DNA from: Flavobacteriaceae bacterium UBA3611
GTDB taxonomy: Bacteria; Bacteroidota; Bacteroidia; Flavobacteriales; Flavobacteriaceae
Direction of reading: 5' to 3'
DNA: 64,000 bases
NCBI GenBank assembly: GCA_002375495.1
Contig: DFLU01000010.1
Coordinates: forward strand, 1 to 64,000
Position numbers and translations under genes: made by a program. Positions 37,256 to 48,268 of the stretch are shown one piece after another. Position 1 is the stretch's first letter; every line of letters starts with the position of its first letter. Under the pieces are notes generated by a model that worked only from the letters and a program-made list of their open reading frames with translations, searched no databases and had not been told where the DNA came from.

Positions 37256-38683
37256 TTATAGGGTCAATTTTTTCTGAAGATCTTCTACATATTTCCGAAA
37301 CTGCTTGTCGGTACTAGACAGGTTGTCTACCGTTTTACAAGCGTGTAGTACAGTGGCATGGTCGCGCTGCCCAATTTGTGAACCGATGGAAGCTAAAGAT
37401 GCTTTTGTAAATTTCTTAGCAAAGAACATGGCCAATTGTCTTGCTTGTACAATATGGCGTTTTCTGGTTTTCGATTGTAGTGTCTCTACATCCATCTGGA
37501 AATATTCACTCACCACTTTTTGAATGTAGTCTATAGAAACTTCACGCTTGGTGTGCTTCACATAGTTGTCTACAATTTTCTTGGCAAGATCTATCGTTAT
37601 ATCTTTTTTGTTGAAAGAGGAGTGTGCAATAAGTGAAATGATAGCACCTTCTAGTTCGCGAATGTTGGTTTTGATGTTATTGGCCAAAAACTCAACGATT
37701 TCTTCCGGCATTTCTACACCGTCGCGGTACAATTTATTTTTGATGATCGCCACACGAGTATCATAATCTGGATGGTTGAGTTCTGCTGAAAGTCCCCATT
37801 TAAAACGAGACAGTAAGCGTTGTTCAATATCGATCATATCTACAGGAGCCTTGTCACTGGTAAGGATTACCTGCTTCCCGTTTTGGTGCAAATGATTGAA
37901 AATATGGAAGAACACATCTTGGGTTCCCGCTTTTCCAGAGAGCAATTGTATATCATCAACAATCAGTACGTCAATAATCTGGTAAAAATGGATAAAGTCG
38001 TTGCGATTGTTCTTTTTTACACTCTCAATGTACTGTTGGGTAAACTTTTCCGCAGAAATATACAGAACAGTTTTTTCAGGATATTTGTCTTTAATGTCTA
38101 CACCAATGGCATGTGCCAAGTGGGTTTTACCAAGTCCTACACCTCCAAAAATCAACAACGGATTGAAACTTGTGCCACCCGGTTTATTGGCAACAGCCAT
38201 CCCGGCAGAGCGTGCCAACCGATTCGATTCTCCTTCTAGAAAATTTTCAAAATTGTAGGAGGGATTGAGTTGTGACTCGATTTTTACATTGCGAATACCA
38301 GGGATTACGAACGGATTCTTTAATTCTGGATTCTTGTTCTTGATGGGCACATCTACTTCTTGAGACTGCATGTTAGAACGGTTGCTACTCGGAATTTTTT
38401 CTGTAAAGGGTTGTTTGTTGCCGTAGGTGTTTTCCATTTTTATGACGTACACCAATTTGGCTTGGGTGCCCAACTCTTTTGTTAAAGCAACTTTCAAAAT
38501 TTTCACGTAATGCTCTTCGAGCCATTCGTAGAAAAATTTACTAGGTACCTGAATGCTCAGGGCACTATCTGTGAGTTTTACTGCTTTTATAGGTTCAAAC
38601 CAAGTTTTGTAAGCCTGCGAAGTAATGTTATCTTCAATAAAGGACAAACAATTGTTCCAAACCGATTGTGCAGTTTTGCTCAT
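37256..38683 (-). CDS. dnaA: Chromosomal replication initiator DnaA
   Basis: 475 residues, full length. Domain I (~1-80) interacts with helicase-loading partners, and a short linker follows. The AAA+ domain carries the Walker A GGVGLGKTHL and Walker B VLIVDDIQLL. Domain IV ends with the DnaA-box-binding signature GQRDHATVLHACKTV. It binds the origin and opens it using ATP. No convincing cluster of DnaA boxes is visible beside the gene, and dnaN/gyrase neighbours are absent, so the origin is probably elsewhere. Confidence 0.97.
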   Translation of the reverse strand: MSKTAQSVWNNCLSFIEDNITSQAYKTWFEPIKAVKLTDSALSIQVPSKFFYEWLEEHYVKILKVALTKELGTQAKLVYVIKMENTYGNKQPFTEKIPSSNRSNMQSQEVDVPIKNKNPELKNPFVIPGIRNVKIESQLNPSYNFENFLEGESNRLARSAGMAVANKPGGTSFNPLLIFGGVGLGKTHLAHAIGVDIKDKYPEKTVLYISAEKFTQQYIESVKKNNRNDFIHFYQIIDVLIVDDIQLLSGKAGTQDVFFHIFNHLHQNGKQVILTSDKAPVDMIDIEQRLLSRFKWGLSAELNHPDYDTRVAIIKNKLYRDGVEMPEEIVEFLANNIKTNIRELEGAIISLIAHSSFNKKDITIDLAKKIVDNYVKHTKREVSIDYIQKVVSEYFQMDVETLQSKTRKRHIVQARQLAMFFAKKFTKASLASIGSQIGQRDHATVLHACKTVDNLSSTDKQFRKYVEDLQKKLTL

Positions 38684-38886
38684 AATTTAATGTCGAAGTA
38701 TAGTTAGTTAATATTGGGTGGTCAAGAAGCAGAAAAGAATTTTTCTAACGATTTCTTAACAGTGCAAATATGTGAACAAAAAAATTAAAAAAAAAACACT
38801 TGGGGTATTGAATTTCTAGTTTTTTTTCCTCATACTGTATCTTGTTCAAACATACGAAAAAATACCCCCTTTTTCACCTACAATGT

Positions 38887-39285
38887 ATGAAAAAAAATCT
38901 TACAAAATTAAGAGTGCGCTATGCCGAGACCGATCAGATGGGGGTGGTGTACTACGGAAATTACGCACAATATTTAGAACAGGGAAGGACCGAATGGCTG
39001 CGTGAAATGGGCTTTTCATACAAGTGGATGGAATCCAACAATGTGATACTACCAGTGACGAACTTGAACATTAACTACAAGTTACCAGCACGTTATGACG
39101 ATGTTATTTCCATTACAACGAATATAAAGAAAATTCCTACTTTCAAAATTGAATTCTATTACGAAATCCACAATCAGGAAGGGCAACTTTTAATAACCGC
39201 AGAGACTACTTTGGTCTTCATAAATGCGCAAACCAATAAGTTGATGAAAGCGCCTGATTATCTGTTGGAAAAATTAGCAGAATAG
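38887..39285 (+). CDS. Acyl-CoA thioesterase (YbgC/FadM hotdog family)
   Basis: 132 residues from the ATG at 38887. The frame is open to 38842, but the extra residues do not resemble the family. Signature: RVRYAETDQMGVVYYGNYAQYLE, with the catalytic Asp of the 4-hydroxybenzoyl-CoA thioesterase-like site, then the long hotdog helix with GRTEWLREMGF. It hydrolyses acyl-CoA thioesters; chain-length preference is unknown. It ends before the heptamer repeat region. Confidence 0.88.
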   Translation: MKKNLTKLRVRYAETDQMGVVYYGNYAQYLEQGRTEWLREMGFSYKWMESNNVILPVTNLNINYKLPARYDDVISITTNIKKIPTFKIEFYYEIHNQEGQLLITAETTLVFINAQTNKLMKAPDYLLEKLAE

Positions 39286-39412
39286 TTCAACAAAATATGT
39301 GAAATCTGTTCTTGAAATCGTGCAAAAACTTGAACAAAATATTTTCAATTAGCAATTGTGAGTTGAGAGTAGTGAGTAGTGAGTAGTGAGTAGTTAAGGG
39401 TGATAGGTGCTG

Positions 39413-39465
39413 CACTTCGACTACCCGCCAGTAGTAAATCTTTCGGGCTGGCGCTCAGTGTGACA
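39413..39465 (+). repeat. Dispersed TTCGACT...GCGCTCAGTGTGACA element
   Basis: The sequence begins CACTTCGACT and ends GCGCTCAGTGTGACA, with a hairpin-forming insert between (CGCCAG 39426-39431, CTGGCG 39448-39453). The uninterrupted form TTTCGACTGCGCTCAA occurs inverted at 45498-45513. I recall such strings as frequent between genes in Flavobacteria; their nature is unclear. Confidence 0.5.
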
Positions 39466-39585
39466 AGTTGTGAGTTGTGAGTTTTGGACGAAGAGGGAAG
39501 CGCGAAGAGTGAAGAGTGAAGAATGAGCAGTGAAGAGGGGAGAGGGAAGTGGGAAGAGGGAAAGAGGGAAGATTGACAGATACTA

Positions 39586-39944
39586 GGTGGGTCAGGAAAA
39601 TATTATTTCTTCAATAAGCGATAACTAACGGCCAATAACTAAAGACCATAGATAGAATTGTAAAGGGTTATAGATGCTGGGTGATGGGTGCTGGGTGGGT
39701 CAGAAAAAATATAATTTCTTCAATAACCGATAACTAACGACCAATGACTAAAGACCATAGATAGAATTGTAAAGGGTTATAGATGCTGGGTGATGGGTGC
39801 TGGGTGGGTCAGGAAAATATTATTTCTTCACTAACCGATAACTAACGGCCAATGACTAAAGACCATAGTTAGAATTGTGAAGGGTGATAGATGCTGGGTG
39901 TTGGGTGCTGGGTGGGTTGGAAAAAATATAATTTCTTCAATAAT
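39586..39944. repeat. ~108-bp tandem repeat, just over three copies
   Basis: The landmark GGTGGGT recurs at 39586, 39694, 39803 and 39911 (periods 108, 109, 108). Copies differ by a few substitutions, for example ATTATTTCTTC versus ATAATTTCTTC. Each unit contains one C-rich heptamer block (TAACTAAC...) and one G-rich block (GCTGGGTGATGGGTGCTGG). No open frame runs through it. Confidence 0.9.
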
Positions 39945-40060
39945 CGACAACCGACAACCAACTACCAACTACCAGCTACCAACTACTAACTACCAACTAT
40001 CAATTACCAACTATCAACTACCAACTATCTACTACCAACTTTAAGCTGCCGCTTTCGGAT

Positions 40061-40678
40061 TTAATCTTTCCGTTTAATCGAAACTTTATACGTATTGGTG
40101 AAGAGTTGAAAAATTCTTTCAGCTTCCTTTTTTCGAACAGAGATTATTATTTCACAATCTAGCGCCATGTTTTGCTCCAAAATGGTGAGATCTTCTTCCT
40201 TTATAATACGCATGACGGTATTCATTTCAGGGTAGTCAAATTTCAGTACGAACGCTTCATTAATAGTCCGTGTTACAATTTTTGAAGCGTCAAGGGCCAG
40301 CTGTGCTGAAGTTTTGTACGCTTGAATGAGTCCGCCAACTCCAAGTTTGGTTCCGCCAAAATAACGTACCGAAACGACCAAGATATTCGTTACATCAAAT
40401 GCTTGCAATTGCCCGTATATTGGCATGCCTGCGCTATTGCTAGGTTCACCATCGTCGTTAGCACGATAGCTCTCGTATTCCATGCCCAGTTGCCAAGCGT
40501 AGCAAAAATGACGAGCTGTATGATGTTGTTTTTTTAAGGCTTCTAAACATTCTTTAATTTCATCTTCCGTTTTTACAGGAAAGGCGTACCCAAAAAATTT
40601 ACTCCCCTTTTCCTTAAAAAGTGTTTCCTTTCCTGGTTTCAGAATAGTTTTATAGGTGTCTTTTGCTTCTGAAGTCAT
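40061..40678 (-). CDS. YigZ/IMPACT family protein
   Basis: 206 residues from the ATG at 40678, which overlaps the upstream stop as ATGA; another ATG sits two codons earlier. Signatures are GSKFFGYAFPV, HHTARHFCYAW, NDDGEPSNSAGMPI and VRYFGGTKLGVGGL. Bacterial members are of uncertain function; the eukaryotic relative IMPACT modulates GCN2 signalling. Third gene of the ribD-EamA-yigZ unit. Confidence 0.9.
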   Translation of the reverse strand: MTSEAKDTYKTILKPGKETLFKEKGSKFFGYAFPVKTEDEIKECLEALKKQHHTARHFCYAWQLGMEYESYRANDDGEPSNSAGMPIYGQLQAFDVTNILVVSVRYFGGTKLGVGGLIQAYKTSAQLALDASKIVTRTINEAFVLKFDYPEMNTVMRIIKEEDLTILEQNMALDCEIIISVRKKEAERIFQLFTNTYKVSIKRKD

Positions 40679-41550
40679 ATCCATTTTTCTAACGCGATCA
40701 ATAAAATACTCACTACAGCCAAGCAGATTCCGATCCAATTTTTAAGCAAGAGTTTTTCTTTGAAAAGTAAAATTCCGACCAACGTAGATAACATCACAAT
40801 GGCTACATTGTTGATAGTAAAGATGCCTGAACTTTCAAAAAGACCGCTGCGCAAGGCCTTTACCAAAAAGAAGATCGAAAAATAATTGGGTACGCCAAGT
40901 GCAATACCGCCTACGATGTTTTTCCATTGAAACTGAAATTTCCCCTGTGCTTTCTGTACTAACAACACCAAAATACCTAGACAGAATGCCGCAAAGAATA
41001 TGGTTGCAGAGAACAAAGGAACATCGTTTTCGGCAACAAAAGTCCCTTCAATGTATTTGATACTGGTGTCTATGATTCCGCTCCCCAAGAATACCAAGAC
41101 TGGGAAAATTAAATTTTTTGGTTGAATCGCCAATCCGTCTTTTTTCTTGACAGAAGCCAAATACACAGCTACCAACGCCAAAATAATACCCAAAACCTTA
41201 AATATCCCGAGGCTGTCTTTGTAATATAGGAGTCCGAACATAATCGGAATAACAACGCTCATCTTTGTCGCTACAGAGACCACTGAGAGTCCGCTGCGCT
41301 GCGTGGTAATCGCCATGAGGTTAAAAACAATTATAAATAGCGAGCCAAGTGCTATGCAGTAGTAAAACCAATCGAATGTAGGAATGACAGCCAGTTCAAC
41401 AGTTCCCTGATAGCCAATAATTCCGCTGAGGCATGCCACGAAGTAATTTACTACGATCGCATGTAGGGTGTTCACGTTATACTTGCTGTAAAGCTTAAAT
41501 ACCACAAAAATGAGGGTAGAAGCAACAACACTGAGGAGGAGATAGATCAA
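40675..41550 (-). CDS. EamA/DMT-family transporter
   Basis: 291 residues with about ten membrane helices in two EamA-like halves, ending in a basic cytoplasmic tail. Conserved features are the helix-4 type segment TKMSVVIPIMFGLLYYKDSL and, in the second half, TINNVAIVMLSTLVGILLFKEKL. A drug/metabolite exporter whose cargo cannot be inferred. It overlaps ribD by 4 bp upstream and yigZ by 4 bp downstream, so the three are translationally coupled. Confidence 0.85.
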   Translation of the reverse strand: MIYLLLSVVASTLIFVVFKLYSKYNVNTLHAIVVNYFVACLSGIIGYQGTVELAVIPTFDWFYYCIALGSLFIIVFNLMAITTQRSGLSVVSVATKMSVVIPIMFGLLYYKDSLGIFKVLGIILALVAVYLASVKKKDGLAIQPKNLIFPVLVFLGSGIIDTSIKYIEGTFVAENDVPLFSATIFFAAFCLGILVLLVQKAQGKFQFQWKNIVGGIALGVPNYFSIFFLVKALRSGLFESSGIFTINNVAIVMLSTLVGILLFKEKLLLKNWIGICLAVVSILLIALEKWI

Positions 41551-42590
41551 ATGGTTTGGTTTTTATAGTGAAATAAGGTATCTGAACCAATATTTTGTAC
41601 CGATAGGAGAGCGCCTTGCAGCTCGGGGGCTTTTATTCCTTTCTGAAACTTTTTTGGACCTTCAAAAATATAAGCTTCGTCCCAACAATTTTCTGCTACA
41701 AAGGTGGCGATAGTTTTTGCGCCTCCTTCTATGATGATACTCTGCAAGCCTTTTAAATAGGCTATTTCTGAGATTTGTCTCGCTACTGCATTTGAGAAAT
41801 CAATTTTTATAAACTCACAGTTTTCTGAATCTTTACTTTCGGCTTCTGTAAAAATATATGTTGGGGTGCTACCATCATATACAGCACTATGCCCGTCAGA
41901 CCGTAAGGTTCTGTCTATTATTAATCGCGTAGGCGAGGGGCCATACCAATCTCTTGTGGTCAAGCTTGGGTTGTCATCTACCACCGTTTGGGTTCCCACC
42001 AAAATTCCTTGTGCTTCCGCTCTCAGTTTATGTGAGATTTGCCTAGCATAGGTGTTGGTGATCCATACGGGTTGCTGCTCGTTTTTTGTTAGTGGAGCAA
42101 TAAAACCGTCTGTGGTCTGTGCCCATTTCAGAATTATAAATGGACGTTGTTTTTGTTGAAATGTGAAAAAACGTTTGTTTAGATCGGCGCATTCTTTTTC
42201 TAGCACACCCACCACAACGTCACAGCCTGCATCCAATAATTTTTTTATGCCACGCCCAGCCACTTTCGGATTTGGGTCTGTGGTACCTATGACCACCTTC
42301 TTGATGCCTTTTGAAATAATAAGGTCTGCACAGGGCGGTGTTTTTCCAAAATGGCTGCAAGGTTCTAAGTTTACGTAAATGGTGCTTTTTGTTAAAATAC
42401 TTTTATCCCCAACGCTTGCAATCGCCAGCACTTCGGCATGTGGTTGGCCAGCCTTGCGGTGCCAGCCTTCGCCTATCACTTTTTTATTGTGCACGAGCAC
42501 GCTGCCAACCAACGGATTTGGATAGGTGGTGCCTAGCCCGTTTTTGGCCAATTGAATGCAGCGCAACATGTATTTTTCGTGTATCTTCAC
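41547..42590 (-). CDS. ribD: Bifunctional riboflavin deaminase/reductase
   Basis: 347 residues starting with GTG at 42590; an ATG lies seven codons further in. The N-terminal zinc deaminase has His51 (GQPHAEVLA) and the PC...C ligand set Cys78/Cys87 (NLEPCSHFGKTPPCADLI). The C-terminal half (~150-347) is the RibD reductase, with KWAQTTDGFIA and IIEGGAKTIATF. The protein carries out the second and third steps of riboflavin synthesis after GTP cyclohydrolase II. Confidence 0.95.
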   Translation of the reverse strand: MKIHEKYMLRCIQLAKNGLGTTYPNPLVGSVLVHNKKVIGEGWHRKAGQPHAEVLAIASVGDKSILTKSTIYVNLEPCSHFGKTPPCADLIISKGIKKVVIGTTDPNPKVAGRGIKKLLDAGCDVVVGVLEKECADLNKRFFTFQQKQRPFIILKWAQTTDGFIAPLTKNEQQPVWITNTYARQISHKLRAEAQGILVGTQTVVDDNPSLTTRDWYGPSPTRLIIDRTLRSDGHSAVYDGSTPTYIFTEAESKDSENCEFIKIDFSNAVARQISEIAYLKGLQSIIIEGGAKTIATFVAENCWDEAYIFEGPKKFQKGIKAPELQGALLSVQNIGSDTLFHYKNQTI

Positions 42591-42629
42591 ACCTTTAAAT
42601 AAGCGTCAAAAATACAAGGAATAACTGAG

Positions 42630-43115
42630 ATGAACCAACCCATTATTCGTCCCATACAGAAAGAAGACAATACAGCGATTGCAACCCTTATTCGTACGGT
42701 TTTACTGGAGTTCGATGTGCCCAAAACTGGGACTGTTTTTGAAGATACTGCCTTAGACTGCATGTTCGAAACGTATAACAAACCAAAAGCAAGCTATCTT
42801 GTGGTAGAAGAAAACGGCAAACTGACAGGTGGTGCCGGTATTGCGCAACTTGAAAATTACGACGGCAATGTGTGTGAACTGCAAAAAATGTATTACTTGC
42901 CAACGGCTCGAGGTCGGGGGATTGGTACCGCTATGATTCAACAATGTTTGCAAACTGCTACTAAATTTGGTTTTGAGGCTTGTTATCTCGAAACCATGCC
43001 GTTCATGAAGGCTGCCCAAAAGTTGTACATACGCAACGGGTTTACTTATATTGACGGACCCATGGGTGATACGGGTCATTTCTCCTGCCCCGTACACATG
43101 CTCAAAAAATTATAA
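42630..43115 (+). CDS. GNAT acetyltransferase
   Basis: 161 residues. The acetyl-CoA motif is KMYYLPTARGRGIGTAMIQ, followed by YLETMPFMKAAQKLYIRNGF. N-terminal pattern IRPIQKEDNTAIATLIR. It acts on an amine of an unknown substrate. Divergent from ribD, with 39 bp between the start codons. Confidence 0.88.
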   Translation: MNQPIIRPIQKEDNTAIATLIRTVLLEFDVPKTGTVFEDTALDCMFETYNKPKASYLVVEENGKLTGGAGIAQLENYDGNVCELQKMYYLPTARGRGIGTAMIQQCLQTATKFGFEACYLETMPFMKAAQKLYIRNGFTYIDGPMGDTGHFSCPVHMLKKL

Positions 43116-43138
43116 AACTATATAGACTTGTATCGTTC

Positions 43139-44002
43139 ATGACACTAAAAGAGTTACGATCTACATTTACAACAGGCCTTTCTGGCAACTATCCTGCTGA
43201 AGAAATTCAGTCCTTTTTTAGTTGGTTGGCCGAAAGCTATTTGGGTTATTCGCGTTTTGAAGTGTCTATGAATTTAAATGAAACTGTTCCAGATGAAGTA
43301 CAAACTAAATTTTCCGAAGCACTCATCCGACTAAAGAAACATGAGCCTATTCAATATATTTTGGGAGAAACTGAATTTTACGGACTCCCGATAAGGGTTT
43401 CCCCAGCCACTTTGATCCCGCGTCCCGAAACCGAAGAACTCGTTCAGTGGGTCATTGGTAATAGTCGTGAAAAACTTCCGAATCTCACAAAACTGAATGT
43501 TTTAGACATCGGCACCGGCTCGGGATGTATTGCGATTTCGTTGGCAAAATACCTTAAAAATGCTTCCGTTTCAGCCTTGGATATTTCCGAAGAAGCCATA
43601 GTAGTAGCGAAAGAAAATGCATTGCTTAACGATGTTGCGGTCAATTTTCAACAAGCCGATATATTGGCTATAAAACATCTTCCGCAGCAATATGATATCA
43701 TAATTTCGAATCCGCCCTACGTGCGTGAGCTAGAAAAAAAACACATGCTGCCCAACGTTCTTGCCCACGAACCAGAAACTGCACTGTTTGTTTCAGATAA
43801 AGCCCCATTGTTGTTTTATGAGCAGATTGCAGCGCTTGCAACTACAAGCTTAACCCCGTCGGGAACCCTCTACTTCGAAATTAATGAGTATCTTAGTGAA
43901 GAAATGCACCAGATGTTGCAGGAAAAGGGTTTTGCTGAAATTGAGCTGAAAAAGGATCTGTTCGGTAAATTCAGAATGCTAAAATGCAAGTTGACGTCTT
44001 GA
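43139..44002 (+). CDS. prmC: Release-factor glutamine methyltransferase
   Basis: 287 residues. It methylates the Gln of the GGQ motif in release factors RF1/RF2. The N-terminal helical domain is followed by a Rossmann methyltransferase with LDIGTGSGCIAISLA and the catalytic NPPY at 191-194. The PrmC-specific RPETEELVQW is also present. Lies 23 bp after the GNAT gene. Confidence 0.96.
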   Translation: MTLKELRSTFTTGLSGNYPAEEIQSFFSWLAESYLGYSRFEVSMNLNETVPDEVQTKFSEALIRLKKHEPIQYILGETEFYGLPIRVSPATLIPRPETEELVQWVIGNSREKLPNLTKLNVLDIGTGSGCIAISLAKYLKNASVSALDISEEAIVVAKENALLNDVAVNFQQADILAIKHLPQQYDIIISNPPYVRELEKKHMLPNVLAHEPETALFVSDKAPLLFYEQIAALATTSLTPSGTLYFEINEYLSEEMHQMLQEKGFAEIELKKDLFGKFRMLKCKLTS

Positions 44003-44034
44003 TTTAAAACCTGTAATACCTTAAAATAGAACTG

Positions 44035-44625
44035 ATGGCCCAATTAAACCATATTTGTGTGTTCTGCGGAAGTAGCGACGGAAACGATTCCCAAATCACC
44101 GAAGCCGCTGTGCGTTTGGGCGAAACTTTCGCAAAACGTGAGATTACCATGGTGTATGGAGCTGCTAAAATTGGTGTTATGGGAACCCTGGCTAAAACCA
44201 TACTCGATGCCCGAGGGAAGGTAATTGGTATTATCCCACAATTCTTAAAGAAGAAAGAAGTTGTGCATTTAGGGCTTACCCAGCTTATTACTACCGAGAA
44301 TATGCACGAACGCAAGCTGAAGATGCAGGAGGTGAGTGATGGTTTTATCGCGCTCCCTGGCGGATTCGGCACTTTAGAAGAATTATTCGAAATTATTACC
44401 TGGCTGCAATTGGGGCTGCATACTAAGCCCATTGGCTTATTGAATGTAAATGGATTTTATAACGATTTGCTGAAATTGTTAGAAACCATGGTGCGCAAAG
44501 GATTTCTTTCTATGGAAAATTATGAGTTGCTGTTGGTCGATACTTCCATCGAAAATCTACTACAAAAGATGGAAACGTTTAAAGCTCCAATGATTCCGAA
44601 GTGGTTAAAGCCTGAGCGGACGTAG
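44035..44625 (+). CDS. LOG-family nucleotide phosphoribohydrolase
   Basis: 196 residues, TIGR00730 family. The opening VFCGSSDG and the signature PGGFGTLEELFE (catalytic Arg/Glu region with MQEVSDGFIALPG before it) are clear. Relatives release free cytokinins from riboside 5'-monophosphates, but in most bacteria the role is likely nucleotide metabolism. Follows prmC by 32 bp. Confidence 0.9.
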   Translation: MAQLNHICVFCGSSDGNDSQITEAAVRLGETFAKREITMVYGAAKIGVMGTLAKTILDARGKVIGIIPQFLKKKEVVHLGLTQLITTENMHERKLKMQEVSDGFIALPGGFGTLEELFEIITWLQLGLHTKPIGLLNVNGFYNDLLKLLETMVRKGFLSMENYELLLVDTSIENLLQKMETFKAPMIPKWLKPERT

Positions 44626-44725
44626 TTGCTTATTTATCAACATTTATCGATACTTTTTTAACATTTTTTTTACACTTCTCGTTTTTCGCCTACCTTCATA
44701 AGGTCTAACGAAAAAAACAACCTAT

Positions 44726-45427
44726 ATGAAATCATCTAAAAAGTATTTTGCCGAAGCCCTAGGAACCTTTGCACTCGTGCTATTTGGTTGTGGCGCAGCA
44801 ACTATTGCGAGTGTCTCAGAATCGGGCCCCGAGGGCATCGGTTTGCTCGGAATTTCATTGGCTTTTGGCCTGTCTGTCGTGGTAATGGCCTATACTATCG
44901 GTCCTATTTCAGGATGTCATATCAACCCAGCTATTTCAATTTCAATGTTAGTAGCGGGTAAACTTTCAATGAAAGACACGGTAGGGTATGTGATCTCACA
45001 ATGTGTGGGAGCCATCGCTGCCGCTGCATTATTGTACGTTATTGCTACTGGAAGTCCCGGATTTGAAATGCCAGAATGGGGCTTGGCGAGTAACGGTTGG
45101 GGATCGGGTTATTTGGGTGAATACGATATGAAAGCCGCCCTGATTACAGAGTTTGTTTTTACCTTTTTATTTTTATTGGTCATTTTTGGGACCACTGCAA
45201 AAAATGCATCGCCGCTCATGGCAGGTCTTGCTATTGGTGTTTCATTAGCACTTATCCATATGGTTGCAATTCCGATAACGGGAACTTCGGTAAATCCGGC
45301 GAGAAGTCTTGGTCCGGCGTTGTTTGCTGGCGGAATGGCACTGGAACAATTATGGTTATTTATCATTACGCCTATCGCTGGTGGGATTCTAGCTGCTATT
45401 ACTCGAAACTTATTCTTAGAAGATTAA
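44726..45427 (+). CDS. aqpZ: Aquaporin Z-type channel
   Basis: 233 residues with six membrane helices and two half-helices bearing the NPA motifs (SGCHINPAIS and GTSVNPARS). The residue before the second NPA region and the ar/R Arg of NPARS fit a water-selective channel rather than a glycerol facilitator, although the glycine/serine-rich N-terminal third has extra length. Stand-alone gene. Confidence 0.92.
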   Translation: MKSSKKYFAEALGTFALVLFGCGAATIASVSESGPEGIGLLGISLAFGLSVVVMAYTIGPISGCHINPAISISMLVAGKLSMKDTVGYVISQCVGAIAAAALLYVIATGSPGFEMPEWGLASNGWGSGYLGEYDMKAALITEFVFTFLFLLVIFGTTAKNASPLMAGLAIGVSLALIHMVAIPITGTSVNPARSLGPALFAGGMALEQLWLFIITPIAGGILAAITRNLFLED

Positions 45428-45479
45428 CCTTCACGATGCAGGTATTTAGAGGGTCTTTTATTGAATCAAAATCTTGTAA

Positions 45480-47525
<2,046 letters not shown>

Positions 47526-47624
47526 TTATATAATTTAGATATTGCCCCGTCTGTTATAATTCAAGTTCATTTTTGTTAGAAATCTTTTTCGAAGCTTGTA
47601 TTTTTGTGATAGCTTACTACGATT

Positions 47625-48143
47625 ATGATTTTCAAAAAACTGAAACAGAAATCCCTTAAGAAAGGACTGAATGCGCATCTTAAACAGCGGGATACGTCTG
47701 GCAGCAATGCCAAGATGAAGACGATTGGTTTTTTGGTAGATGAAACCTACGATCAAGAGTTTGAAAAATTCTACGATATCTTTAAAGAACTTAGTTTGCA
47801 GCCCAAAGATGTAAAGGTGTTCTCGTACGTAGAAAGTAAAAAGAAACTCCCTAGCCTACGGCAGAACCAAGTGCAAAACAATGATTTTGACTGGAAGGGA
47901 AACCTCCACAACCAGAATGCCCAAGAATTTTTAGACAAGCAATTTGACGTATTGGTAGGATATTATCCAAAGCAACATGAAATTTTAGATGTACTCGTAG
48001 CCGCGAGTAAAGCCAAGTTTAAAGTAGGTTTTCATGGCACCGATGAGCGCTTGTTCGATTTGCTGCTGAATGTGCCATTCCAGGATTTCAAGCTTTTTAA
48101 AAGTGAATTGAAAAAATACTTGCAAGTATTCGGGAAGCTGTAA
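47625..48143 (+). CDS. DUF6913-like protein
   Basis: 172 residues, no signal peptide or membrane segment, highly charged (N-terminus KKLKQKSLKKGLNAHLKQR). A core with IGFLVDETYDQEF and FDVLVGYYPKQH suggests an alpha/beta fold. I believe this is the flavobacterial DUF6913 family, function unknown. It stands between ligA and dapA. A TATTTTTG box lies about 20 bp upstream. Confidence 0.65.
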   Translation: MIFKKLKQKSLKKGLNAHLKQRDTSGSNAKMKTIGFLVDETYDQEFEKFYDIFKELSLQPKDVKVFSYVESKKKLPSLRQNQVQNNDFDWKGNLHNQNAQEFLDKQFDVLVGYYPKQHEILDVLVAASKAKFKVGFHGTDERLFDLLLNVPFQDFKLFKSELKKYLQVFGKL

Positions 48144-48193
48144 TTTTTAAGAAAATCATAGCATTTCAAAACCTCCCAAATCTAGAATCCTAG

Positions 48194-48201
48194 TATCTTT
48201 G
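48194..48201 (+). promoter_or_regulatory. dapA promoter -7 box
   Basis: TATCTTTG matches TAnnTTTG, 67 bp before the dapA ATG, giving a leader of about 60 nt. Confidence 0.45.
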
Positions 48202-48268
48202 CAGTCTGTTAAGTTGCCCTAAAAACGGTAGTACACAGAAATCAAAACAACCTTAGAAATACACAAAA

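Larger units (their letters stand above)
39358..40042. repeat. Degenerate heptamer repeat array
   Basis: Nearly the whole gap between two convergent genes is built of 7-bp units. On the left are G-rich heptamers (GTGAGTA in phase from 39358, later GTGAAGA and GGGAAGA variants near 39495-39575). On the right are 14 consecutive C-rich heptamers from 39945 to 40042 (CGACAAC, CAACTAC, CAACTAT variants). The middle alternates both kinds inside a ~108-bp tandem repeat. The right-hand heptamer is close to the reverse complement of the left-hand one. Heptameric short repeats are known from other bacteria, such as cyanobacterial STRRs. Confidence 0.85.

Noticed and set aside
38684..38886. Possible oriC beside dnaA
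   Set aside because: AT-rich and with one TTGTTCACA-like 9-mer, but no cluster of DnaA boxes and no dnaN/gyrase context, so I do not call an origin.
39286..40060. CRISPR array in the repeat region
   Set aside because: The repeats are contiguous tandem units and heptamers, without unique spacers, and no cas gene is near.
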